Assembly (NCBI GenBank): GCA_005116895.1
Contig: SWDO01000015.1
Span: 18,386-82,385, forward strand
Source: Nitrospira sp.
GTDB taxonomy: Bacteria > Nitrospirota > Nitrospiria > Nitrospirales > Nitrospiraceae
Length of the DNA stretch: 64,000 bases
Reading direction: 5' to 3'
Made by a program: the position numbers and the translations under genes. Below, in pieces: positions 1-8,846 of this stretch (the stretch's first letter is position 1; each line of letters starts with the position of its first letter). The notes under the pieces are model-generated. The model worked only from the letters and a program-made list of their open reading frames with translations, was not told where the DNA came from and ran no database searches.

Positions 1-1130
1 AAGGTCCGGCCCATCGCCCTTGCGATCGACTGGCCCAAGCTGGTTTTGCCAACGCCGGGAGGGCCAACGAGGCAGAGAATCGGGGCCTTGGCAGTTGGAT
101 TGAGCTTCAAGACCGCCAAGTGCTCGACGATCCGTTCTTTCACTTCCTTGATCCCGTAGTGATCTTCTTCCAAGACCTGACGAACCGTTGACAGATCGAG
201 ATGTTCTTCGGAGGCCTTCTTCCAGGGGAGTTCGAGGACCAACTCAAGGTAGGTCCGAAGCACCTGATAGTCGGGGGACGTCGGCGGGACCTTGCCCAAT
301 TTGGTGGCCTCGCGCTCGACTTCCTTGCGAATATCCTCGGGTAAGTCGGCTTCGGCAATTTGCTTCTTCAACCGGGCGACCTCGTTCTCTTCGTTCTCGC
401 CTTCGCCCAGCTCTTGCTGGATGGCTTTCAGTTGTTCGCGCAAGATGTACTCGCGTTGACTCTTGCCGATTTTTGTCTGTGCATCCTGGGTGATCTTTTC
501 TCGCAACTGGAGTATTTGAATCTCCTTAGAGAGCGCGCTGTAGAGGCTGCGCAGAAGGTCCAACGTCGAAGAACTTTCGAGCAAGCGCTGTTCTTCCACC
601 GAACTGAGATTGACGAGTGAGGCAATGCGATAGGCCAGTGCGACGGAATCGTCTTCATTGCTCAGCACCGCACCGACTTCTTGAATGCCTGGAGCGTGGA
701 TCAACCGAGGCAAGTCGGACACCAGTTCTTGAATGGCCCGGTGAAGGGCTTTGACTTCTGCTCCATCGTCTGTAGGACGTCCGAGAGAACGGACGCGCAC
801 TGTTGAGTAGGGGGTGGACTGTTCCTCTTTGATGAGGACGACGCGATCCAATCCCTGCACCAGCGCGTGGATCGCTCCCTCGGATGACTGACCGATTTGT
901 TTGACGATCGCCTTCGTGCCGATAGAATACAGATCAGACAGACCAGGCTCTTCGGTCTGAGGATCTCGTTGCGCGACCACGACGATCATTTTCTCTTCGG
1001 TCTTCATGGCGGCGTTGACCGCCGCGACAGACCGCTCCCGCCCGACCGTCAGAGGTAGCATCACGCCTGGGAATAACACCGTTCGTTTAACGGGAAGTAT
1101 CGGCAACGTGGACAATATAATATTTTCCAT
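1..1130 (-). CDS. lon: Lon protease, N-terminal part (cut by window edge)
   Basis: ATP-dependent serine protease that degrades misfolded and regulatory proteins in the cytoplasm. About 376 codons are visible, starting MENIILSTLPILPVKRTVLF, a typical Lon substrate-binding N domain. A charged helical region follows (residues about 190-280, with REYILREQLKAIQQELG, a Lon hallmark). The AAA+ Walker A motif GPPGVGKTS lies close to the window edge. The rest of the ATPase and the Ser-Lys protease domain lie outside. The ATG at 1130 is used; an ATG at 1140 is out of frame. Confidence 0.95.
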   Translation of the reverse strand, partial: MENIILSTLPILPVKRTVLFPGVMLPLTVGRERSVAAVNAAMKTEEKMIVVVAQRDPQTEEPGLSDLYSIGTKAIVKQIGQSSEGAIHALVQGLDRVVLIKEEQSTPYSTVRVRSLGRPTDDGAEVKALHRAIQELVSDLPRLIHAPGIQEVGAVLSNEDDSVALAYRIASLVNLSSVEEQRLLESSSTLDLLRSLYSALSKEIQILQLREKITQDAQTKIGKSQREYILREQLKAIQQELGEGENEENEVARLKKQIAEADLPEDIRKEVEREATKLGKVPPTSPDYQVLRTYLELVLELPWKKASEEHLDLSTVRQVLEEDHYGIKEVKERIVEHLAVLKLNPTAKAPILCLVGPPGVGKTSLGQSIARAMGRT

Positions 1131-1258
1131 AGGTGACCATCCTTGAAGAAGGTTCACGACAGTATAACAGCCTGATAGGTTCCCGCGCCCAGAAGTCAAG
1201 GGGAAGGGATCGAGGGTGAGTGGCAACCCATGAATGTGAAGGAGAATGGCACAACGAA

Positions 1259-2434
1259 TCAAGCCTGGTTTGGCCTCGTAAGGCGTCGCCTCGCTCCGCC
1301 TTGGACGATCACGAACTCATACAGCCGGCACTCTAATGCCCCGTTGAAGAGGGGAATCCGTTTGGACGGTGTCAGCCCAATTAGCTTCGACAGTCGGGCA
1401 TCGCCAGTCAACACATAGGCACGCCATCCGGCGAAGCGTTGCTTTAGCCAATCGCCCAGCTTGGGGTAAAACGATTCCAGTTCGTCCGGCCGGCTGAGGC
1501 GGACTCCATAAGGAGGATTGATGATTATCACACCTGTGTCTGCCGGCGCTTCCAGGTCTAGAATATCGCTTTGTTTCAGTCTGACATCTATCGCCACTCT
1601 AGCTTCTTGAAACATCCGCTGCGCAACCTTCACCATCGCCGGATCCCGGTCGGACGCATAGATGGCGGTCGGCACCTGAGCCACTTGTTTGACTTGCGCC
1701 GATTCTCGAAGATGGTTCCACAATGGTGCGTTGTGAAGGAGCAATTGTTCAAAGCCAAAGTTGCGTGAGATGCCCGGCGCGATCTGGCGAGCCATGAGGG
1801 CAGCTTCGAGAGGGATTGTTCCACCTCCGCACATGGGATCGAGCAGCACACCGCTCGCAGTCCAGCCGGCGAGCCGTAGAATTCCCGCCGCCAGGTTTTC
1901 TCTGAGTGGTGCTTCGACCGATCCTATCCGATGTCCGCGCTTGAATAGGGGTTCGCCGGATGTATCCACATAAAACGTGACGGTGTTCTGGTCCAGAAAG
2001 GCGTCGAGCTTGATGTCCGGCCGTTCCGTATCGACGTTGGGGCGCTCCTGTTTGGCCTTGGCGAACTTATCACAGACGGCATCTTTGATGCGGAGAGTCA
2101 GGAAGTCCAGGCTGGGGAGGGGACATCGACGGGCGCTCACCTTCACCTTGATCGTCTGAGCCGGCGTGAACCAGTCAGGCCAGGCGAGCGCATAGGCGGC
2201 GTGGTAGACATCGCGTTCTGTTTTGTAGGCACTCTGGCCCACTTCCCACAGGACACGGCTGGCGATGTGTGTGTTGAGATTGACCCAGTACATGGTCGAC
2301 CAGGACGTGCTGAAGCCGACGCCCCCCTCTGTCTTGGTCGTTGTGGGCACGCCAAGGCCATGGAGCTCTCCCTCGAGCACGCCTTCAAGCCCGCGAGGAC
2401 AAGGTGCAAAGAAGCGATGGTTTGTGCTATCCAT
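1259..2434 (-). CDS. THUMP domain class I SAM-dependent RNA methyltransferase (RlmL/YpsC-like)
   Basis: 391-residue predicted rRNA guanine-N2 methyltransferase. The N-terminal half (residues about 5-160) has the THUMP RNA-binding layout after the start FFAPCPRGLEGVLEGEL. The C-terminal half is a Rossmann methyltransferase with the SAM motif DPMCGGGTIPLEAAL and the catalytic motif INPPYGVRL, as in N2-guanine and N6-adenine methylases. Length fits single-domain homologues rather than the longer RlmKL fusion. It is transcribed away from the NUDIX gene with only 37 bp between the starts. The exact target base is not shown by the sequence. Confidence 0.87.
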   Translation of the reverse strand: MDSTNHRFFAPCPRGLEGVLEGELHGLGVPTTTKTEGGVGFSTSWSTMYWVNLNTHIASRVLWEVGQSAYKTERDVYHAAYALAWPDWFTPAQTIKVKVSARRCPLPSLDFLTLRIKDAVCDKFAKAKQERPNVDTERPDIKLDAFLDQNTVTFYVDTSGEPLFKRGHRIGSVEAPLRENLAAGILRLAGWTASGVLLDPMCGGGTIPLEAALMARQIAPGISRNFGFEQLLLHNAPLWNHLRESAQVKQVAQVPTAIYASDRDPAMVKVAQRMFQEARVAIDVRLKQSDILDLEAPADTGVIIINPPYGVRLSRPDELESFYPKLGDWLKQRFAGWRAYVLTGDARLSKLIGLTPSKRIPLFNGALECRLYEFVIVQGGARRRLTRPNQA

Positions 2435-2471
2435 TTTGTTTGCCGGGGATTGCTGATTCAGAGGCCACCTG

Positions 2472-3011
2472 ATGAATTATTGCAGCGCCTGCGGAAAGCC
2501 CGTCATTCAAAAAGTTCCGCCAGGCGATAACCTGCCTCGGTTTGTATGCGACACCTGCCAGGCTATTCATTACCATAATCCGAAGGTTGTCGCGGGCTGT
2601 ATTCCTGAATGGGAAGATCACATCCTCCTCTGCCGTCGGGCCATTGAACCTCGACTTGGACTCTGGACCTATCCAGCCGGTTTCATGGAGCTCGGTGAGG
2701 GCACCGAACAGGCGGCGATGCGGGAGACGCTTGAGGAGGCGCAGGCGAAAGTGACGATTACGCAGCTCCATTCCGTATTGAGCCTCCCTCGTATTGGACA
2801 GGTCTACATGACCTTCATCGGACGTCTTCAGACCAAACAGTTCAGCGCAGGATTTGAAAGTCTGGACGTGAGGCTCTTTCCCCGCCACGCAATCCCATGG
2901 GAGGAAATCGCCTTCCCAGTGGTGGAAGCGGCCTTACGTCATTATGTCGAGGATGCGGCACGAGGAACGTTTCAGCTGTATGTCGAAGACGTCCTGGGGA
3001 CTATCAACTGA
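2472..3011 (+). CDS. NUDIX hydrolase with zinc ribbon (NudC-like N-terminus)
   Basis: 179 residues. An N-terminal zinc ribbon is built from CSACGKP (residues 4-7) and CDTC (about 26-29), followed by the NUDIX fold. The Nudix box is recognisable as GFMELGEGTEQAAMRETLEE, with the metal-binding REtLEE core. The ribbon plus Nudix arrangement recalls NADH pyrophosphatase and related ADP-ribose or nucleoside diphosphate hydrolases, but the protein is shorter than E. coli NudC and lacks its N-terminal domain, so the substrate is uncertain. Convergent with the toxin gene that ends at 3022. Confidence 0.85.
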   Translation: MNYCSACGKPVIQKVPPGDNLPRFVCDTCQAIHYHNPKVVAGCIPEWEDHILLCRRAIEPRLGLWTYPAGFMELGEGTEQAAMRETLEEAQAKVTITQLHSVLSLPRIGQVYMTFIGRLQTKQFSAGFESLDVRLFPRHAIPWEEIAFPVVEAALRHYVEDAARGTFQLYVEDVLGTIN

Positions 3012-3021
3012 CCGAGGTTTT

Positions 3022-3285
3022 TCAGGAGCGAAGCGCATTCTGGGGCACGATCGCGTGGATATCGACGAGTTGTTCCGTGCGGTCGATCGCATAGAAAATC
3101 CGCCATTCCCCTACGGCATACTTGCAGAGTCCAGGAAGGTCGTCTGCGATCGATTCATGGCGTAGGTTGTCGACATTGGAAGCCAGCCACTTGGATTTGT
3201 CGAGGAGCCGTTGAGCCATGGCTTTGTCAATTGCGGCGAGGTCTTGTGCGGTGCTGGGGCGAAAGGTGAGGCGGTACCAAGGCAT
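3022..3285 (-). CDS. RelE/ParE-family toxin of a type II toxin-antitoxin system
   Basis: 87 residues with the RelE/ParE layout: N-terminal YRLTFRPSTAQDLAAIDKA, a central LRHESIADDLPGLCKYAVG, then EWRIFYAIDRTEQLVDIHAI, the conserved W-R-hydrophobic beta strand of the family. Such toxins are ribosome-dependent mRNA interferases or gyrase poisons. The gene starts 6 bp after the stop of the upstream small gene, so the two are very likely cotranscribed and translationally coupled. Which toxin subfamily it belongs to is not decided by the motifs. Confidence 0.8.
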   Translation of the reverse strand: MPWYRLTFRPSTAQDLAAIDKAMAQRLLDKSKWLASNVDNLRHESIADDLPGLCKYAVGEWRIFYAIDRTEQLVDIHAIVPQNALRS

Positions 3286-3291
3286 GGGGTC

Positions 3292-3495
3292 TTACCACCT
3301 AAGTCCGATCCGTTCGGCGATGTCTTCTCCAGAGAGCCGGTCACTGCTCGCTAATGACTGCTTGAGTCGGGCTCTGAGTGAATCGCCGAGTTGGAGGCCA
3401 AGGTCGGGATCTCCGATCAACTCGCGAATCCGATCGTCCACGAGGCCACGGACCAATTCTTTCAATTGTTCCATCGACAACGACGAAAGCTCCAT
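3292..3495 (-). CDS. Putative antitoxin partner of the RelE-type toxin
   Basis: Small acidic helical protein (67 residues if started at MELSSLSMEQLKELV), directly upstream of the toxin with a 6-bp gap. No family was recognised. Size, charge, helix-rich sequence (KELVRGLVDDRIRELIGD) and position argue for an antitoxin. A longer version starting at 3621 is open but its extra 42 residues look unlike protein and include no clear ribosome site, so the shorter start is preferred. Function is inferred from context. Confidence 0.6.
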   Translation of the reverse strand: MELSSLSMEQLKELVRGLVDDRIRELIGDPDLGLQLGDSLRARLKQSLASSDRLSGEDIAERIGLRW

Positions 3496-3740
3496 GGAAC
3501 GAGAATACGGGTCAGGATGGACGGAATGCAACAGGTCCGGTAGCAAGACGGCGGCGTGCTTGGACTCGATCGAAGGCTGTATTCGCTGAACATGGGTGAT
3601 GCGAAGCACGGTGAATGCCAATTCCCGCTGGCCAGCCTGCCGGATACGTCGGTGAGGGAAATCCTGTTTGCTTTTAGAAAAGGATGATCGAGCTCGTCAA
3701 ACGTGGGGAATAGTCTGTGCTGACAGCTGAGTGATCTGCT

Positions 3741-4100
3741 TCACGCCTTTGGCAGCTCGCCTTTTGGAACGATGAGAGCCTGTCCTGCCGTTACGGAGAG
3801 CTGTTCGACTACCCGCTTGAGTCGTTCGTGCTCAGCGGGTGCCACGGCTAGGAATTCGACGCCGATGCCTTGTGATCCGGACCAGCGGACGGTCCCCTTG
3901 CTAATGTGGATGGGGGTGGATTCGCCAGGTAGTTCGATGAGTAATTCCACCTGCATACCGGTAAAGGGCTGGACGACGCTTTCTAGCCGGCAGCCCTTGA
4001 GCGAGAGATCCTTCACGGACGCGTTGTATCGAAGTTTGTCTCTCTGTACCAACGTGCTGGGGATTGCTACCGGAAACCGAGGAAATTTACGGGTGACCAT
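3741..4100 (-). CDS. PilZ domain protein (cyclic di-GMP binding)
   Basis: 119 residues, one PilZ domain. The two c-di-GMP signatures are present: an RxxxR-type motif at the N-terminus (TRKFPRFPV) and a DxSxxG motif (DLSLKG) about 25 residues later. Single-domain PilZ proteins act as c-di-GMP effectors on motility or surface structures. No neighbour shows its partner; the flagellar cluster is 21 kb away. Confidence 0.85.
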   Translation of the reverse strand: MVTRKFPRFPVAIPSTLVQRDKLRYNASVKDLSLKGCRLESVVQPFTGMQVELLIELPGESTPIHISKGTVRWSGSQGIGVEFLAVAPAEHERLKRVVEQLSVTAGQALIVPKGELPKA

Positions 4101-4342
4101 CGAGTGTCCTTATGTCACGTGGCAGATTTCTTTGCCTGTCTCCCAAGCATGAGACGGTGGCTCTTTGTCTGTTGAGCCGATCGGCGCTGTAGCTATTTGT
4201 AGCTAATGAGGTACTAGGTATCAGGCTATGTGGCTGGAGGCAACTTGTCAACGAAAAGACTGATCTGGACAGAGGTGATTGCGGTCACAACGAACGAGAT
4301 GTCGATGGATTTGGCTGTCCCGTCCTACAGGAGGTACGACAG

Positions 4343-4654
4343 ATGCGATTTGAGGAGTTGCATGCGCGACGGCAGCGGCGAGAGCTGACGATGGCGGAGG
4401 CGGCGGAGATGCTGGGCGTGACGGAACGCACGTTTCGGCGGTGGAGCACTCGCTATGAAGCGGAGGGCATGGAGGGACTGGAGGATCGCCGGCTGGGCCG
4501 CGCATCGGCCCGGGCGGTCCCCGTCGATGAGGCCCTCCAGATGGTGACGCTGTATGTCCAATGTTCAACTCCATGTTCAACCACAGCGAACTGCGCATCG
4601 AATCTCCCTCAAGGTAAAAGTCCTATGCCGTCAACTGCGCCGCTAAAATCATGA
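4343..4654 (+). pseudogene. Truncated helix-turn-helix transposase remnant (ISNCY-like N-terminus)
   Basis: The first about 75 residues are a recognisable transposase N-terminal helix-turn-helix: TMAEAAEMLGVTERTFRRW followed by YEAEGMEGLEDRRLGRASAR and PVDEALQMVTLY. After that the protein becomes low-complexity and unrelated, and ends after about 30 more residues. The catalytic integrase-like domain that should follow is absent from the next 600 bp. This is a decayed insertion sequence; its ends could not be defined. Confidence 0.7.
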
Positions 4655-5217
4655 TGTGCACTGGAACAAGTCCGATCGGTTGCAAGCTGTGTAACCTCAT
4701 GAGAGTTCCTTTCAGCAAGGAACGGACCACGATGAGTTCGCAAGAACTACGTACATTCTCAAGCATTGAGCTGCTGCCTGAAAATAGAAACCTGCCGGGT
4801 GAATCTTTTTCGATTCAGGGCGTATCTAAATGGATTCACTGTTTCTCCTCAGAACCACTTGCCTCCCGCGATGGCGCTTCAGTTCTCAGGCTCTTCAGAC
4901 GTATTTTGCGGAACTGGTCGCACTCAACGCGGCGGGATGGTAGCGCCGGAAAATGAGCAAAGAAATAACTCGTTGGTTTAGGGATGTGCGGATCTGTCAG
5001 GCAGATGCAAGTAGCTCTATTAGATATAGAGCTACTTGGCCTGGGCATTCATCTGGTTTGGATGGACAATGTAGCTAAGAGTTGTCAGGAGATTCTCATG
5101 AGCAGGCGTCAGCGTGATCGAGCGTATTGCGGACCCACAGGCTGATACCATTGGTAAGTCCACATGAGTTTCTCCTGGTCGGTCTGGTATACTCGTTTCA
5201 CCGAGGGGGGACACGAC
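4655..5217. other. Gene-poor stretch behind the transposase remnant
   Basis: About 560 bp with no recognisable gene. Several short open frames exist on both strands but none resembles a protein family. The only structure seen is the perfect inverted repeat at 5009-5037. The stretch sits between a dead transposase and a toxin-antitoxin pair with a shortened toxin, which fits a degraded accessory patch. Confidence 0.5.
5009..5037. repeat. Perfect 12-bp inverted repeat with 5-nt loop
   Basis: AAGTAGCTCTAT and its exact reverse complement ATAGAGCTACTT are separated by TAGAT. No T-run follows on either strand, so it is not a standard rho-independent terminator. It could be an operator for the toxin-antitoxin pair starting 180 bp downstream or a remnant of mobile DNA. 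Confidence 0.75.
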
Positions 5218-5469
5218 ATGACGACACATCGAATTGAAGTGAATCCCAAAGTGATGATGGGCAAACCGGTCATTCTCGGCACACACATTCCCATTGAATT
5301 GATTCTCCGAAAGCTTGGGGAAGGTGCGACCGAAGCTGATCTGCTTGATGTCTATCCTCGCCTCACCAAGGCCGATATCCAGGCTGCTATTGGCTATGCC
5401 GCCGACACTGTGGCTCACGAGGAAACGGTGCTGGTTGGTGCTCCTTCCCGCAAACGAGTCAAGCGCTAG
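5218..5469 (+). CDS. DUF433 family antitoxin-like protein
   Basis: 83 residues. VNPKVMMGKPVILGTHIPIE is the DUF433 signature (G-K-P-x-I-x-G-T-x-I-x), followed by the helical LTKADIQAAIGYAADT. DUF433 proteins are small helix-turn-helix-like proteins usually encoded just before a DUF5615 PIN-like toxin, as here. The start at 5218 is chosen for its GAGGGGGG ribosome site. An upstream in-frame ATG at 5164 would add 18 atypical residues. Confidence 0.82.
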   Translation: MTTHRIEVNPKVMMGKPVILGTHIPIELILRKLGEGATEADLLDVYPRLTKADIQAAIGYAADTVAHEETVLVGAPSRKRVKR

Positions 5470-5472
5470 TCC

Positions 5473-5697
5473 GTGCAGTTCCTTGCCGACGAGAGTTGCG
5501 ACTTCTCTGTGGTTCGAGCGCTCCGGGCTGTCGGCCATGACGTGCTTGCCGTGGCAGAAATCGCGTCTGGTTCTGACGATAGTATAGTCATGGACATAGC
5601 CTTCCGTGAGCATCGGGTACTTCTGACGGAAGATAAGGATTTCGGCCAACTCGTCTACTCCCACTCGCAACCATCCAGTGGACATTCATATAGCTGA
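5473..5697 (+). CDS. DUF5615 PIN-like toxin, C-terminally shortened
   Basis: 74 residues from a GTG start 3 bp after the DUF433 stop. MQFLADESCDFSVVRALRA, VGHDVLAVAEI and VLLTEDKDFGQLVY are the expected PIN-like acidic motifs (DES, TEDKDFG). The family normally continues for about another 40 residues; this protein stops after SQPSSGHSYS, only 3 bp before the end of the convergent amine oxidase gene. The loss suggests a rearrangement that fused the toxin end to unrelated DNA, so it may be inactive. Confidence 0.72.
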   Translation: MQFLADESCDFSVVRALRAVGHDVLAVAEIASGSDDSIVMDIAFREHRVLLTEDKDFGQLVYSHSQPSSGHSYS

Positions 5698-5700
5698 ATC

Positions 5701-7347
5701 TTACCGTATCTTGGCTGCAGTCAGAATGGATTTGGCTGCCGCAATGCCGGAGAGCGCAGCGCCTTCCATGAAGCCCTGCCACTCGTAAAACGAGTTGGTG
5801 TGTTCGCCGGCGAAAAACAGGTTGCCTGCGGGGATGCCCTCCAAGCCAGCCATTGTCGTGAATTGGCCGGGGCGATAGCAGGTATAGCTGCCTTTCATGA
5901 ACGGATTCGACAGCCAATGTTCGAGATGTGCCAGGTACTGTCCCTGGACCACGGTGGCTGCTCCAAGTGTACCCGGAAAGATGTGGTTCAGATCGGTCAA
6001 GAATCGTTGAGCTTCTGTCTGAACCGCATTTGGGTTTAAGCCTGCGCCTCGTACCCCGCTGGAATAGTCGGTCAGAATTCCCCTCGTCTCTGATCCCAAA
6101 GTCGGGTTCGTTTCCCATGTCGTTCGAAGGTTCGTCAGATCGGAATAGGCCGTTCCATTCCCTCCAAGCGTACGCCATGGACGACTTGAAAAGCCGATCA
6201 TCATTTTGGCATTGCTACCGTAACCGAGTTCTCGGATGGCTCTGCGTTGATGGGCGGGGATCGCGAGACTCGCATCGAGTTCGACTTCACGGAGGGTCGT
6301 GAAGGGGATGGCCAGTACGGCAATATCGTGCGCGTGTACAACCGTGCGGTTACTGGATCGAAACGTGAGTTCAATCCGCCCATCGCTCAGCTTGCGGACT
6401 CGCACGAGTCTGGAGTCATATGTGAGTTGTCCAGGAAGTTCGCGCGTCAGCCCTTCGACGATCCGGTCATTTCCATCCACCACATGATAGCGTTCGTCAC
6501 TGAACAGGCCGAACGGGGTAAATTGCGAGCGGCGGTCGGCATGGATGAAGAGGAGAAAGGTGAGGCAGCTTTGTTCGTGTGCCGCGAGTCCATACTCAGC
6601 CTCGTAACCGGCAATGATGGCAGCCTTGGCAAGCGGCCCAGCCGGGACGCCGACTCTGTTCCGTCCTTCGAGGTAAGCCAGCAGGTTCGTGCGGTCGAGG
6701 GTAACATCGTCCGGTGTATAGGAACTAGCCGTAACTTCTGGCGAGAGGCGATTGAGATCATGCCGCATCACTGAGACGAAATCGCGAAACTCGGCCACGA
6801 TCGCAGATTCTGAATATCGCTGTCCTGAGAAATGGTAGAAAATTTCGCCTGGCTGATTGTGGTCATCTTCCAGCACAAGGCGAAAGCGTTTGGCGTAGCT
6901 CAAGATAGTCTTATGAAGGGTGTCGATGAGTTCACCCCCACGTTCTGCGACTTGACCTGGGAAGAAGCCTCGTAACGACCAACAGCGTCCACCGGCTCGA
7001 ACAGCTGCTTCGTAGACGGTGGCTGGAATGCCTCGTGTCTTGAGCGTATCGGCGCAAGCCAATCCGGCGAGCCCTGCACCGACGATGCCGACTGAAAGTG
7101 AAGAGGGGAGTGGTTTGGCATCAGCCACGAGGAACGGAAAACCCGTGATCGTTCCGAGGGCAAGTGTTGCACCGGTTGCCCCGGCGCCGAGCAGAAACTG
7201 GCGTCGGGAAATCGTTGGAGACGTCTGAGCCTGAGTCAGTTCTTGCAGCGCTCCGACGGCATCGTCGGTCGAGCAGCCTTGACGCTCGGCCAGCAAGGCT
7301 GCTGTCATTAATCGTGAGAACGAACGGAATGCAGAGGTTCGAGCCAT
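5701..7347 (-). CDS. Flavin-dependent amine oxidase with Tat signal
   Basis: 548-residue FAD enzyme predicted to oxidise a primary or polyamine-like amine outside the cytoplasm. A twin-arginine signal (SRRQFLLGAGATGATLAL) lies near residues 48-65. The FAD dinucleotide motif VGIVGAGLAGLACADTL comes next, then RAGGRCWS, and the C-terminal flavin motif NLFFAGEHTNSFYEWQGFME typical of monoamine oxidases. The ATG at 7347 is chosen because GGGAGG stands 7 nt upstream; a TTG two codons earlier is also open. The substrate cannot be told from the sequence. Confidence 0.87.
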   Translation of the reverse strand: MARTSAFRSFSRLMTAALLAERQGCSTDDAVGALQELTQAQTSPTISRRQFLLGAGATGATLALGTITGFPFLVADAKPLPSSLSVGIVGAGLAGLACADTLKTRGIPATVYEAAVRAGGRCWSLRGFFPGQVAERGGELIDTLHKTILSYAKRFRLVLEDDHNQPGEIFYHFSGQRYSESAIVAEFRDFVSVMRHDLNRLSPEVTASSYTPDDVTLDRTNLLAYLEGRNRVGVPAGPLAKAAIIAGYEAEYGLAAHEQSCLTFLLFIHADRRSQFTPFGLFSDERYHVVDGNDRIVEGLTRELPGQLTYDSRLVRVRKLSDGRIELTFRSSNRTVVHAHDIAVLAIPFTTLREVELDASLAIPAHQRRAIRELGYGSNAKMMIGFSSRPWRTLGGNGTAYSDLTNLRTTWETNPTLGSETRGILTDYSSGVRGAGLNPNAVQTEAQRFLTDLNHIFPGTLGAATVVQGQYLAHLEHWLSNPFMKGSYTCYRPGQFTTMAGLEGIPAGNLFFAGEHTNSFYEWQGFMEGAALSGIAAAKSILTAAKIR

Positions 7348-7503
7348 CGGCAAGCCTCCCGGTTGGCGAACGGTCAGGGCGGTATCTTACAGAAGGGTGA
7401 GGCACGCGGAAAGAGATTGAATACGAGCGGCGGTACCTATGTTCGATCTACGGAAGGGTCGATCACCGGCCAGAAAAAACGACGTGAGGGAGCGGCAGCT
7501 TCC

Positions 7504-7950
7504 TTATTCGCTTTCAATCAGCACAGGCCTCGATGAGTTGAGTCGCGGCGAAAAATCAGAGAGCACCACGGTCGACTGTTGGAGTTCATCGACCACTGGA
7601 TGGGAACCCATGTCGATGGATCCCTTAAAGAACGCGCCTTCTTCCAGTGAAAACGACGGGGAGGTAATATCGCCGAGCAGGACCGCCGGCTTCAGGAGCT
7701 GGATCTTGCTGCTCGCGGTGACGTTCCCTTGGATTTTTCCTCTGCAGACAACGGATTCGGCAACGATCGAGCCTCTGATAAGCGCATTTTCGCCGATCAC
7801 CAACATGCCCTTGGCGTGGATTTCTCCTTCGATGGAACTATCGATTTGAACGGTGCTGTGAAAATGGACGATGCCTTTGAACGTGACGTCTTTCCCTAGA
7901 ACCGTAAAGTTTGTATTGTCCGCTTCGAGTTCTCGTTTTTTGTCCCACAT
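7504..7950 (-). CDS. Bactofilin (polymer-forming cytoskeletal protein)
   Basis: 148 residues dominated by a right-handed beta-helix of short repeats (TVLGKDVTFKGIVHF, VQIDSSIEGEIHAKGMLVIG, ALIRGSIVAESVVCRGKIQG). This is the DUF583/bactofilin core; bactofilins form nucleotide-free filaments that place cell-envelope enzymes and appendages. The start MWDKKRELEADN at 7950 is preferred: AGAGGA lies 8 nt upstream, and the longer frame from 8019 adds an unlikely basic tail. Confidence 0.85.
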   Translation of the reverse strand: MWDKKRELEADNTNFTVLGKDVTFKGIVHFHSTVQIDSSIEGEIHAKGMLVIGENALIRGSIVAESVVCRGKIQGNVTASSKIQLLKPAVLLGDITSPSFSLEEGAFFKGSIDMGSHPVVDELQQSTVVLSDFSPRLNSSRPVLIESE

Positions 7951-8442
7951 GATAACGATCCTCTTGTAGATGAGCCTGTTCGATCCCTCTAATGTCTTTG
8001 AACGACACGGGCGCTCCATCGTGAGAAGTGGGGGTCGCCGGTGCCTTGTGTCAATGAAAATCGAAGCACAACATACAGGAGTCGAGAGAAAGAATCAAAG
8101 GCAGATTTGTACGTATCCCTCTTGGCCGGGATCGAGGGCTATATTCTTGGCGGAGAGGTGTTGCCTAGTTGGTTTCTTTTCCGAACTATTTTCAGGTGAT
8201 GGAGGTGACGGTCTTGCCGACCGCCGATCCGATCTTGGGGATTTCGATGTTCTACGCGGCGTTCCGTGCCCCGCGCGCAAGGTCTTCAACGGTCAGGCCC
8301 TTGCTGCGTTCGGTCTGTGGGGATTCCGCCGATGCAGGCCCGCTTCCCAGTACGAGAAGAGGGTGCGTCGGATGGAGTATTCGGGTGGGATCGCGTATGA
8401 TCGCCCAGGTCTGCAACCGGTATATCAGGAGGGCCGTATCCG
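7951..8442. other. Divergent intergenic region without recognised gene
   Basis: About 490 bp between the starts of bactofilin (leftward) and the DUF423 gene (rightward). Open frames across it run through the DUF423 gene in the wrong frame and resemble nothing known. It should hold promoters for both genes, but no convincing -35/-10 pair was identified. Confidence 0.4.
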
Positions 8443-8835
8443 ATGGATGTCGATGCATCATCTCGGCGGTTGGTCGTTATTGGGTGTCTCTGTGCCGGAC
8501 TCGGCGTGGCAGCCGGCGCATTCGGCGCTCATATGCTGAAGGAGATCCTGGAGCCACCAATGTTGGCCGTCTACGACACGGCGACCCGTTACCAGATGTA
8601 TCATGCCTTTGGCATGGTCTTGAGCGGGTTTGCGGTGCGGATCGGTCGCGACGCGGGAGCGGCCAAAGCGGGCTGGCTGTTTTTGGCAGGGATGGTGTTA
8701 TTTTCCGGGAGTCTGTATGGCGTGTCGTTGTTGGGAGTACGTTGGCTTGGAGCGGTGAAACCGGTTGGCGGCGCGCTGTTTATCGTGGGGTGGTCGGTGT
8801 TGGCTTGGCGCGCCTACCGTGGGGCAGGATGTTGA
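8443..8835 (+). CDS. DUF423 family small membrane protein
   Basis: 130 residues with four predicted membrane helices. The first contains GCLCAGLGVAAGAFGAHML, the DUF423 (YgdD-like) signature G-A-F-G-A-H. Then come YDTATRYQMYHAFGMVL, GWLFLAGMVLFSGSLYG and VKPVGGALFIVGWSVLAW. The family is widespread, located in the inner membrane and of unknown function. A palindromic repeat begins 11 bp after its stop. Confidence 0.88.
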   Translation: MDVDASSRRLVVIGCLCAGLGVAAGAFGAHMLKEILEPPMLAVYDTATRYQMYHAFGMVLSGFAVRIGRDAGAAKAGWLFLAGMVLFSGSLYGVSLLGVRWLGAVKPVGGALFIVGWSVLAWRAYRGAGC

Positions 8836-8846
8836 AGGAGATTAAT

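Noticed and set aside
3496-3621. Longer N-terminus for the antitoxin-like gene
   Set aside because: The extra 42 residues lack protein-like character and a ribosome site; the internal ATG at 3495 gives a typical antitoxin size.
5032-5685. Leftward open frame of 217 codons opposite the DUF433/DUF5615 genes
   Set aside because: It lies wholly antisense to two genes with clear family motifs, and its translation has no recognisable features.
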